Assembly: GCF_037392515.1 (NCBI RefSeq)
Contig: NC_090280.1
Coordinates: 58,336,004 to 58,400,003 of the forward strand
DNA length: 64,000 nucleotides
Reading direction: 5' to 3'
Source: Haliotis asinina
Taxonomy: Eukaryota > Mollusca > Gastropoda > Lepetellida > Haliotidae
The translations under genes were made by a program, and so were the position numbers. Below are positions 22,561 through 34,200 of this stretch, piece after piece. A model generated the notes under the pieces. It ran no database searches and was not told the origin of the DNA. It saw only the letters and a list, made by a program, of their open reading frames with translations. Each line of letters begins with the position of its first letter. The first letter of the stretch is position 1.

Positions 22561-24277
22561 TTAAAGGGGCACTGATGCGGAGCGAATAATGCTTCTCGCC
22601 AATGGTCTAATTACGAAAGCAGACCGCAAATTGGTCAGCGCCCACTCCTTCGACCGTGACGGACAAAGGAACTGGGCTCCTGTCCATATTAGCAAAATTT
22701 CTTCACTTAAACAGTCAGGAGGCCGGATGCCCATCACATGCCATTTGTTTAAAAATATCCATGGTATTCCTTGTCTGATCGTAACCATATATCCCAGCAG
22801 TGTAGTTCTTTTCGGATGCTTGGATGGTATACTTACTGATCCAATTTGATCCTATTTCTGTGTTTCTAACCTCTATATTTAATCATGTTACATGAAAATA
22901 TGATGTCTACAGGCACGTAGCAACCCATTTGTTTCAGTACGGAAGATTGCAAAGCTTTATATTTAGGTAGTTTTGAGTGTTGGTTGAGCTGTGATAGCAC
23001 ATAGCATACGTAAATTTTGGTAGCTATGGTAGCTACAATGGTTTATTATTTATGATAATAAAACACACAGTTGATTTATTTGAATTCGTAAACAATAAAA
23101 CGATGACCTTGGCTTTGGTAGAGAAATCTGAAAATTGTCTTACGTAAAAAAAACTTATTTCACTTATTTACCAAAGTACACAGCAAATGCCTGTGTGTAT
23201 TCCTTATGTAACGAAATTCCGTTGGTATCCTCAAAACAGTTTCGGCCCATAAGTGTTTTCAGGCTGCATGCGACACAAAGATTACATCTTCCTTGCTGTA
23301 ACTCACGTTTGATGGTGTAAACCTACACGTGTTATTTGTCATCATTCTCTTGATGGTCAATTCATGAATTTATAACAGGTATAATTAGTAGCAACACCAC
23401 TTCGGTTACTCAACAAAGGTTCCCATTTGGCATTTCTCCTGTCTGGAGTAAATACTCAACATTATAAATTAAGGTCTGTAATGACAAATGTATTGTATGT
23501 TATGTAATATGTGCATGTAAGTGATGCAAGAGGGTTTATCACCTGAGTTACAAAAACAAACATCGATCAAAGGATTAACCGTTAACACACTGATTGATTA
23601 ATTACTTTTGTTCTTCTAGCGGATTTGTCAAAAGGCAGTGTGTGTAGATGACTACACCCTGTCGTAAAGTGTGAGTGCAAAAACAACATCCTCCCTTCAA
23701 AGAATCAACCACCCTTGCGTTGATTGATTGATTGCTCAATATTGGTCAACTAAATTACTCAGAATAGTGGACATCATAAAATTAGTTGCCAGGTGTGCTA
23801 TCTTGGGAGACCAATGAGAGGTTTATCTAGTTTTCACCAACGAAAGACGTGAAACGATGTGTTACTTTTTCGCAAATGAGACAGTTGTAAGACACGCGAC
23901 ACGTGTTCTTTTATTAATTTTCAGAATCATACAAATATGACAATAAACTAATTAGGGTTATGAGACAAAATATAGAGACGTACATTGGCTTCGTTATTTT
24001 TCCGTCCTAATAGTTTTTTACCATTTCTACCACTGGCAGATGATTAACCTTCAAAGTGTTTCATTTGTTTTCATAATACATTTGTAATGAAGTACAATTG
24101 ACTTCACCTCAGTTGATCTGTCTATAATTAAACTATCAACTGCGCTTACGGACTGCGCAGCAGAGGTCATGAACCAGTCACGAATTCTGGGATATCATCC
24201 GGGTACTCACGGGAGAAAAACAATAACAAAAGTTTACACCAGTCCACGGAAAATGCTCCGCATCAGTGCCCCTTTAA
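22561..24277. mobile_element. piggyBac-type non-autonomous element, TTAA-flanked, 1.7 kb
   Basis: The ends are TTAA followed by AGGGGCACTGATGCGGAGC on the left, and its exact reverse complement followed by TTAA on the right, i.e. a perfect 19-bp TIR with TTAA duplication. That is the target preference of piggyBac-superfamily elements. The interior is AT-rich and has no recognisable transposase, so it is a deletion derivative or a large MITE. It lies just upstream of the known part of ETFBKMT, so it may sit in its 5' region. Confidence 0.82.
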
Positions 24278-25825
24278 GAGCACATATGCACGCAACCACA
24301 ACTGCAAAACAAAACAAACAAACAAACAAAACAAACAGAAAAGAATCCAGTAGCTAAATAATGGTCTGAAAACCAAAGTATTACCTAACAGTTTAGTTCC
24401 AAAAAAGTGTTCACCAAAAATAATACAAGAGTTATTTCCCTTTTCGTCTTGTCCCTGTGCCGAAACTATGGTCAAATAATTATCTCAATGTTTTGGCTGT
24501 TGGTAAATAACTTACATCCTTTATATCATAAACACGAAAATCCTTATTGAAGCGTGTATAAACGACTTAATACTGATGCACCAAGCCACAACTCCAGTAG
24601 AAAATTGTTGGTGGAAGCGCCCGTATAATAACTTTCATTGTGTTTCGATGTAGGAGCTTATCAACATCGACACATCCTGTTCACAGTACCGCGAGTCTAA
24701 TTCTTATGGAGTCAGTGATCATAAAAGTAACGTTGACCCGTAGTGTTGTCACCAGAACTGAATCAGTCGCTGGAAGCGCCTGTGTGGTACTTTTTGAGCT
24801 TGGACATGCCTGTTGAGGAGTCCAAGTGTAAGCGTGAGATCGCTAGCCATCTCCAGCTGATCTTGGGTCCGAGATAACTATTATATTTAATCCCTACATA
24901 TCCCAACCATTCGTACACGAACGTGATTGACCTAAGTACATATCTCTGACCTATTTCACGTCACTTCCTTGTTAGCGGGAGGATAGGCTTGATAAACATC
25001 CGAATTCGGTTTTTCTGTGTGAAACACGCCTGTCGGAATGTCGACCGGTGAATATGAAGATTAGTTCCCCGTGTTATTATTGCGGTCATCGTCAAGGCGA
25101 CCTCATATTGGATTGAATTTAAATTTGTGCATAAAACACTTTAACTATACTGAACAGCTAAAGAAACGCAACTCAGGCTTCCTGACCAGATTTTATATGG
25201 AAGACTTAAAAATGAACGCTTACTTTAATGAGATTTCATTTTTTCGAAAAATGCGTACGTTTCTTAATTTTGCCAATCGCCCTTCATTCTAATGACCCGA
25301 TGAAGGCGCAAGAAGTATATTCACCAACTTCTAAATGCCTCTCAAGAATCGCAGCCACAGAGTATGGTTTAAAGAAGAATAAGTGGCGTTTAAACAGGCA
25401 CAATCAAATGACTTTCAACTTACACTGACATAGAAATCCAACTTCGTATAATCTTCCCAACCGTCGGATATCGGTAAATTATGTTAAAACGTTTTATAGA
25501 CAAGGAAAAGTTATTGAGGACGTAAGGACAAAGCGTCAAGCCTTACATATTTGAGTGAAATTCATTGCACAAATACAATTACTGCGGGTCCTGTTTTGGG
25601 ACTTTGAGTCATATTGTTTTCTCATGAGTAAACAGATTAATCATAGTCCATGAATTTAATATCTCCTTACTTATCGGATTGGCACATATTCCATGTGTAA
25701 CCGACACCTTACTCATTCAGTTTATCGTATTATAGTGTTATGAGAACTGGCCAGTGTTACGAAATCTTGATTATGAAGGTGTTGTGGACATACAAATGAT
25801 ACAAACGTACAGACCTCAAGGAACT
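24278..25825. other. Intergenic DNA, possible ETFBKMT 5' flank
   Basis: It begins with a (caaa)n-rich run (about 24306-24340). Two diverged direct copies of a word tggaagcgccygtrt occur near 24613 and 24772. No gene is supported. Confidence 0.4.
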
Positions 25826-25986
25826 TTGAGTGAGTGAGTTTAGTTTTACGCCGCCTTTTGTAATATTCCAGCTATAGGTGGGAACACCAGAAACGGATTT
25901 CCCCTGTTGTACCCATGTAAGGAATCGAACCCGAGTCTTCGGTGTGACGAGCGAACGCTTAGACTACCAGGCTATCGCAACGCCAC
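25826..25986 (-). repeat. SINE family B, full length
   Basis: Starts gagtgagtttagttttacgc and carries a good B box in reverse (GGAATCGAACCCG). It ends at the tRNA-like head. Confidence 0.88.
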
Positions 25987-26149
25987 TCAGTCTTAGACTT
26001 TGAATGTGTAAAATGAAACTGACACACTGTGTTTTAATACAGGTTTAGCTCACCAGTAGATGTAACCCCGTTCAACTGAAATTTGAACCCACCGCGATTT
26101 AAAACTTCTGACTGACCAATGTGAATCGGGATATGAAATGCCGATCAAA

Positions 26150-26318
26150 AGTGAGTGAGTGTGGTTTTACGCCGCTTTTCGGCAAAGTTCCAGCAATACC
26201 ATGGCGTGTGGAAATATGTGGAAATGGACTTCATACATTGTATTCATGTGAGGAATCGAACCCGTGTCTGTGGCGTGACGAACAAACGTTTTAACCACGA
26301 GGCCACCCCACCAGTCCT
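26150..26318 (-). repeat. SINE family B, full length
   Basis: Same family and orientation as the copy about 320 bases to its left. The B box in reverse is GGAATCGAACCCG and the head is aaccacgaggccacccca. Confidence 0.88.
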
Positions 26319-27642
26319 CAGTGAAAAGAATAAATTCACCCCTTACGCTGATTGATAAGGCCACAAACAAGAAAAGACAGTTCTATGTTGGTGTAGTTGA
26401 TAAGCAACTAAACGAGGACCCCAGAGACTATAATTCTTAATTGTGGTCATCTGGATTTGCTATACATTATAATCTTGCATTTCCATTATGACTACTTCCA
26501 GTTTAACTACCCTTCCAGTCAAGCGTTTTTTAGTTACTAGCGCTCTCCTCTCCATCAGTTTGACTGTTCCGGTTCATAAAATGTTTATTCAGCTAATTAC
26601 GTAGGTCGCTCTTGCAGAAGAGTTCAAATACACACATGCTACACTGAGTTACACGGCATATCATATACACTAAGTGAATTAAAACGCTATTGTGCTTTTT
26701 TATGCGGTCGGGACTGCTATTTTAGTCCGTAATCTGCAAATGAGAGAGTCCGCAATATAAAGCAAGCATTAATGATACATTTAGAACTCAGAGAGGTGTC
26801 CGGATTTTGGAGAAACCCTCATTGCACAGAGTCCGGATTTGACGGATTCCACTGAATAATAATTTGATTACTTTGTAAACACTGTGATGGGTCCGCCATT
26901 GACCGCTCAATGAAGATATGATAGTTTAATATGACTTATACATATTTTTATTCAGTCAAAGCAGGAAATACACAGTTTTTCTTAAATTTTAAAAGTTCCA
27001 ACATGTAAAAAGGTCGTGAGTACAATCACCGGTGCAATCACCACATGGACACATAGATGTTTCCTAATGTACATGTCGATTATATCTGTCTGTGGTTAGA
27101 TCACTGCAACTGTGCTTGAGGCAACAATGGGTGATTTGACAAAATCTAGTCCAAAAATTATAACAAAGTAATTGTGAGTTTCAGCTGTGAGTTATGTTCA
27201 GGAAAATTAGCATTATGAGCTACCGACTGTGTTCGATATATTCGTTTTTGCATCTGTATGACAGATTACCCGCACAACGAGCATGGCACGTTAATTGACG
27301 TGCATACTGCATTGCAAGAACTCTGGGATCAACCATTCACAGTATATGGTAATGGACTGCTAGACTGACGCCCACCATCTGCTCAGCCAATATCAGAACC
27401 GGCATTTGTAAGTAGAACATGCACATGAGTCAGACAAAGCTCTTTTTGTATTCATTTCTTGAACGTAAATCATACTAATACTCATTTCTCAAAAGATAAC
27501 TTGTTTTGTTTGTTTGCTTGTTGAGTTTGGTTAGCATTAATCAAGCTTTATGATGGCAATGTGTAAATATTCTTGTCTGGACATGAAATTTAGCTGATTG
27601 ACGTCATGAGCATCAATTCATGCAAGTAGGATACAAACAGAG
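26319..27642. other. Intergenic DNA, nothing recognised
   Basis: AT-rich DNA without open frames of note, leading into the 759-bp array. Confidence 0.4.
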
Positions 27643-30600
27643 CCCCACATACTCCAGAATATCAAAGGTGTATGAATGAAAAGGGCAAAAGAGTGTCACA
27701 TACTCCAGAATATGAAAGGTGTATCAGTGAAAACATACAAAAGGCTGTCACATACTCCAGAATATCAAAGGTGTCTCCAGTGTTGGCTCAAGAGAGGGTT
27801 TTGGAGTGTTTTGACTCATCAAATTCAGTGAGGACCCCTTCTATTTTACATCTGCCCATCTATTTAACATTGGAGGGGGTCCAGAAACATTATTTTCATC
27901 AATTTGGACCCACTCAAAATTTCACCCAGATCTAACACTGTGTCTCAATAAAAACAAACGAAATACGGACACATACTCCAGTATACCATAGGTGACTCAA
28001 TGAAAACAAACCAAAGACTGTTATATACTCCAGAATATCAAATCTTTTTCAATGAAAACAAGCAAAAGACTACAAAAACAAGCAAACGACTGGTATATAG
28101 GTCCGAATACCATATGAAAGGTGTTTCAATGAAAACAAGCAAAAGACTACAAAACAAGCAAACGACTGACATATAGGTCAGAATACCATATGCAAGTGAC
28201 TCAGTGAAAACAAACCAAAGATTGTCATGTTCTCCAGAATATCAAAGGTGTTTCAATGAAAACAAGCAAAAGACTACAAAACATGTAAACGACTGACATA
28301 TAGGTCAGAATACCATATGCATGTGACTCAATGAAAAGAAACCAAAGATTGTCATGTACTCCAGAAAATCAAAGGTGTCTCAATGAAAACAAACAAAAGA
28401 CTGCCACATACTCCAGAATATCAAAGGTGTATGAATGAAAAGGGCAAAAGAGTGTCACATACTCCAGAATATGAAAGGTGTATCAGTGAAAACATACAAA
28501 AGGCTGTCACATACTCCAGAATATCAAAGGTGTCTCCAGTGTTGGCTCAAGAGAGGGTTTTGGAGTGTTTTGACTCATCAAATTCAGTGAGGACCCCTTC
28601 TATTTTACATCTGCCCATCTATTTAACATTGGAGGGGGTCCAGAAACATTATTTTCATCAATTTGGACCCACTCAAAATTTCACCCAGATCTAACACTGT
28701 GTCTCAATAAAAACAAACGAAATACGGACACATACTCCAGTATACCATAGGTGACTCAATGAAAACAAACCAAAGACTGTTATATACTCCAGAATATCAA
28801 ATCTTTTTCAATGAAAACAAGCAAAAGACTACAAAAACAAGCAAACGACTGGTATATAGGTCCGAATACCATATGAAAGGTGTTTCAATGAAAACAAGCA
28901 AAAGACTACAAAACAAGCAAACGACTGACATATAGGTCAGAATACCATATGCAAGTGACTCAGTGAAAACAAACCAAAGATTGTCATGTTCTCCAGAATA
29001 TCAAAGGTGTTTCAATGAAAACAAGCAAAAGACTACAAAACATGTAAACGACTGACATATAGGTCAGAATACCATATGCATGTGACTCAATGAAAAGAAA
29101 CCAAAGATTGTCATGTACTCCAGAAAATCAAAGGTGTCTCAATGAAAACAAACAAAAGACTGCCACATACTCCAGAATATCAAAGGTGTATGAATGAAAA
29201 GGGCAAAAGAGTGTCACATACTCCAGAATATGAAAGGTGTATCAGTGAAAACATACAAAAGGCTGTCACATACTCCAGAATATCAAAGGTGTCTCCAGTG
29301 TTGGCTCAAGAGAGGGTTTTGGAGTGTTTTGACTCATCAAATTCAGTGAGGACCCCTTCTATTTTACATCTGCCCATCTATTTAACATTGGAGGGGGTCC
29401 AGAAACATTATTTTCATCAATTTGGACCCACTCAAAATTTCACCCAGATCTAACACTGTGTCTCAATAAAAACAAACGAAATACGGACACATACTCCAGT
29501 ATACCATAGGTGACTCAATGAAAACAAACCAAAGACTGTTATATACTCCAGAATATCAAATCTTTTTCAATGAAAACAAGCAAAAGACTACAAAAACAAG
29601 CAAACGACTGGTATATAGGTCCGAATACCATATGAAAGGTGTTTCAATGAAAACAAGCAAAAGACTACAAAACAAGCAAACGACTGACATATAGGTCAGA
29701 ATACCATATGCAAGTGACTCAGTGAAAACAAACCAAAGATTGTCATGTTCTCCAGAATATCAAAGGTGTTTCAATGAAAACAAGCAAAAGACTACAAAAC
29801 ATGTAAACGACTGACATATAGGTCAGAATACCATATGCATGTGACTCAATGAAAAGAAACCAAAGATTGTCATGTACTCCAGAAAATCAAAGGTGTCTCA
29901 ATGAAAACAAACAAAAGACTGCCACATACTCCAGAATATCAAAGGTGTATGAATGAAAAGGGCAAAAGAGTGTCACATACTCCAGAATATGAAAGGTGTA
30001 TCAGTGAAAACATACAAAAGGCTGTCACATACTCCAGAATATCAAAGGTGTCTCCAGTGTTGGCTCAAGAGAGGGTTTTGGAGTGTTTTGACTCATCAAA
30101 TTCAGTGAGGACCCCTTCTATTTTACATCTGCCCATCTATTTAACATTGGAGGGGGTCCAGAAACATTATTTTCATCAATTTGGACCCACTCAAAATTTC
30201 ACCCAGATCTAACACTGTGTCTCAATAAAAACAAACGAAATACGGACACATACTCCAGTATACCATAGGTGACTCAATGAAAACAAACCAAAGACTGTTA
30301 TATACTCCAGAATATCAAATCTTTTTCAATGAAAACAAGCAAAAGACTACAAAAACAAGCAAACGACTGGTATATAGGTCCGAATACCATATGAAAGGTG
30401 TTTCAATGAAGACAAGCAAAAGACTACAAAACAAGCAAACGACTGACATATAGGTCAGAATACCATATGCAAGTGACTCAGTGAAAACAAACCAAAGATT
30501 GTCATGTTCTCCAGAATATCAAAGGTGTTTCAATGAAAACAAGCAAAAGACTACAAAACATGTAAACGACTGACATATAGGTCAGAATACCATATGCATG

Positions 30601-30805
30601 TGACTCAATGAAAAGAAACCAAAGATTGTCATGTACTCCAGAAAATCAAAGGTGTCTCAATGAAAACAAACAAAAGACTGCCACATACTCCAGAATATCA
30701 AAGTTCTGCCTTAAGACAGGTAAAAGAGAACCCCGTACTCCAGAATATCAAAAGCATCTCCCTTAAGACAGGTAAAGTCCGTCCCATACTCCAGCATATC
30801 AAACT
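27643..30805 (+). repeat. Higher-order tandem array, ~4 copies of a 759-bp unit
   Basis: Identical segments recur exactly 759 bases apart (e.g. the MITE start at 27778, 28537, 29296 and 30055). The copies look identical base for base except for rare changes such as gaagacaagc near 30409. Each unit is itself built from roughly a dozen diverged ~45-50-base subunits (catactccagaatatcaaag then gtgtctcaatgaaaacaa) plus one 163-bp MITE. The array trails off into two shorter subunits at about 30704-30805. Repeated 103-codon open frames across the MITE are by-products. Confidence 0.95.
27778..27940 (+). mobile_element. hAT-like MITE, 163 bp, embedded in the 759-bp unit (first of four copies)
   Basis: It begins CAGTGTTGG and ends AACACTG, giving short inverted ends of hAT type, and is flanked by TGTCTC on both sides as a probable duplication. 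The other array copies are at 28537-28699, 29296-29458 and 30055-30217. A diverged independent copy lies at 49933-50092 in inverse orientation, which shows that the element is mobile and separate from the satellite. Confidence 0.8.
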
Positions 30806-30831
30806 CTCTCTCTCTCTCTCGATCTCCCTCA

Positions 30832-30890
<59 letters not shown>
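30806..30890 (+). repeat. (CT)n(AC)n compound microsatellite
   Basis: Runs of ct, slightly interrupted, lead into an uninterrupted run of ac. It directly follows the higher-order array. Confidence 0.95.
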
Positions 30891-30892
<2 letters not shown>

Positions 30893-30960
30893 ATGCCTCC
30901 ATGCATTCCAGTGAACATCGCATGCTTGATAATGGTACTACGGTCGCCCCACATTGTAAA

Positions 30961-31258
30961 TAAAGTAATCATTCATCCATAAATCTTATCCTTCCTTATA
31001 TATCATTCTCGCCGGTCGATCCTTTGTATCTCCTCGTTTCGTTCTTATGGTACTTTCATAGCTCTTCGTGAAAATCAGTATTTTGATACCATCAAGAATC
31101 CACTTTACTCTTAGTGTTTCGTGCCCTACTGTGCGTAATTATCAACAAACGTGTAACTTCCGCGACGCGTCACATTGACGTTTATTGTGGTGAAGTGGGC
31201 GAAAGTGTTCGGGGCATTCTTACCGGTGCTACAAGTCACATGATCAAAATATGTCAAG
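30961..31258 (+). promoter_or_regulatory. Probable promoter/5' UTR of the SWAP70-like gene
   Basis: Locally richer in CG dinucleotides than its surroundings (tccgcgacgcg, tcgccggtcg, accggtgc), as expected near a mollusc housekeeping-type promoter. A CRE-like ttgacgttta lies at about 31172-31181. No TATA box is evident. The boundaries are approximate. Confidence 0.4.
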
Positions 31259-34200
31259 ATGGCGACCACTGGCGATATCCAGAAAAGTTTGTGGCACGCA
31301 TTCAATGCCTTAGATGTACAGCAAACAGGGATTGTACAAAAATCACGTCTAAAGGTATGATGTTTTCAATTGTTTTTATTCAGATTTGCTTGGCGTCGCT
31401 TTTGAAAAAGTTTAGCCGTGATTGCGTTACTCTTCGTTGCGTGGGGCCCATTTTGGGTTAGACAATGTGGTCGCACACCAAAGAGAATCAAAGTTGATGT
31501 ACGTTTCAGTAGGGTATATGGTCTATGGTTTCAGCGGGAGTACAAACTTGTCTTGTGTTGTTTGATGTTGTTTGAAACTGGCAAATCAGGTCTTGTGTAA
31601 CTACACGGATTACATGAATAGTCACAAACAGCAGCAGGACAAGCAACAGGCGAGGCGACGTTCATTATCTATGACCCAATTTGTCGGTGACGACATCCGA
31701 ATATGAAAAAATTCCCAAACAAACAAACCAAAAAAACCCATTGTAACTTTAAAACTGTAATTCTGACCCAATGAGCCTACAGTGAGTTGGCACACAACTA
31801 TTGCCAAGTTCGTAATCTACCAAACTCATGTTTAGGGTGTGAGAGCAACTATAGACCCTGTAAACAACTCTCAACTATGGTTGGTTGTAGCTACTCTCTA
31901 TTGTGAAAGGTGTACAGATCAATGCTAAAAAAAATGTTAAACAATTGCCACATGAAACAAAGGAGATGTTGTTATCTCAAAAGTTGCATGTTTTCTCAAG
32001 TGCATAAGAATTATCTAATTAAATTGCTGACTTTGTTTTTCAAGTTTTTGAATACTGACTCTCAGTCCTCTGGGAGAGTAGAATCTACCATTTAATTTTT
32101 TTTATAATAATTGGGCAATTAGGTTATAGTATTAAGTTGAAAAGTTAGATTGAATTAGTGTAATGTATGTTGCATTAAAACAACCCTCACATCCTCTAGC
32201 TACTTGCTGAACATTATTTCAATCGAACCCGTCCCATGGAGTGCTCTTCATGAATATCCAAAGTACAGCTTGTGATTGAAAGTAATTCATCAAACACAGA
32301 AAACAGTTTTCAACATATGGAATAATTGTTTACATTCCATATATGGTAAGTGTTCTTGGTTTGAAGGTGTCTTCCCTGAGGTTTCAGTTATCATTTTCAG
32401 TGCAAGCTGTACATGACAAGGGATAATATGTGTTTTGTTGCATCAATAGGAAGATAAAGTTTGTGCACGTCCCTGTATATATAACACTGGCATAAATTTT
32501 GTCCAAAATGTGTGACAGTGTGCCTTTGAACATGTAAGAGGAAACTGATGTTTTGTTGTTTGTTAGACATATGTGATAATTTTACGACTTCATTCATTCA
32601 ACTCAATCAAAAGCAGTTACCTGAAGGAACATATTAAGCTGAACTATTCTAAAAACTCAACTCAGCGACATAAAAGTCGTAGTGAACTAAGTGAAAGATA
32701 TATTGAATAAATGAAGAAGCCTATCAATGACAACTGTGATTGAGAACTAGTGAGTAAATACCCACTGTCTTAAGAAAAGCATTTAGAGGCCCAGATGAGT
32801 GTGTATTTCAGTGTAAACTGGTGGCAAGTTGAAACGTACACATCTGTTTTTAATAACCTTTCTGTGTTGAAAAGAATGCCCTCACTGAAATTCCTTCAGG
32901 TATTTGAATGTCAAATGCTATTGATGTGAATGGTTCTATACCGTAAGTGAGTTTAGTTTTACATCACTTTTAACAATACTCCCTTTAATGTCATTGCAGG
33001 AAATGCTTTTCATATACTGTAAACTGTCTTATTTCCGTGCCTTTACATTTTCGTGAGTGATGGTCACTAAACCTTTTCGCGCCTTCTTATTTTCGCAAGG
33101 TGATCTTGTTACAGGGGCGTCTCGAAATGTTTTTACACGACACGTAGGTGCATGAACATTGAGCTGTTATAAAATAAACAGATTTGCGAAGTGATCTAAC
33201 AACAAATTAATGTAATTGATTTAAAAATTAACCCTTTTTAATTAGGTGTTAGAGCAATGAAAATAGAACGTGATTGAGCCGTGTTAATCCAGATTAGCCC
33301 AGCGGTGACATATGATTGAGCAATGACACCTGTATTGTTTTTGTGTCTTTGACTTGAATAGAGTGTATGATATATCTATATTATCACATGTTTTTATTCT
33401 CGCGTTGTGAAGTCTGGTGCGAAGTTCGCGAAAATTAAACGGTCGCGAAAATTTGGCTGTTTACAGTATCATGACCATGTGGGGAAATGAACCCGGGTCT
33501 TTGCTGTCGACTACGCTACCCCACTGCTCTGGTTGTACATACGAAAAAAAAGAAGAAACCCTTTAGTAATATGATGACTTTTTCAATATAAATGGGTTTT
33601 ACTACTCCTTCTCCGAGGTGAGGTGGGATGGGTCCCAAGTGAGTGTGTTAAATTTTATCACATCAGCAATATTTCAGCCTCATCATAGCACGGATCTCAC
33701 TAGCAACTGATTCAGGTGAACAGGGGAAGACATGGTTGTTGATGTATTTCATTGCTCTTTATATCGATCAGTGAATGGTTTGTCTGGTGCAGTCTCAAAC
33801 CCATGGTACGACTCGTACATGCTACAGAATTGCGTAGAACAGTGCTCATGCTGCTGACCACTGGGTTGTCTGGTCCAGACTCGATTACTTACAGGCATCT
33901 ATCATATTGCTGGAATATTGCTGAGTGTGGTGATATGTAGTTATACAATAAAATACAAGCCAAGATTATCAGTGAGTGAGTTTAGTTTTACGCCACAGTC
34001 AACAATATTCCAGCTATATTGTTGCAGTAAACAATCAAGTCTGAACCAGAGAACGGCATTAATCTACATAACTAGGCCAAGGCTATCACAGGGACATTAT
34101 AACTTCACATGTTTTACTTTTCTAGCAATGAAGTCTAAACTTTCATCACGTCCAGTTGTCTCTGTTACCAGAATGAAGTTTAGTATCTCATTGGAAGTAA

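Noticed and set aside
27643-30805. CRISPR-like regular repeats
   Set aside because: Subunits are diverged, there are no unique spacers of constant length, and the surroundings are a spliced eukaryotic genome.
27672-30914. Repeated identical 103-codon frames that could suggest a tandem gene family
   Set aside because: They span satellite subunits and the embedded MITE, carry no known domain, and their identity follows from the 759-bp array being nearly perfect.
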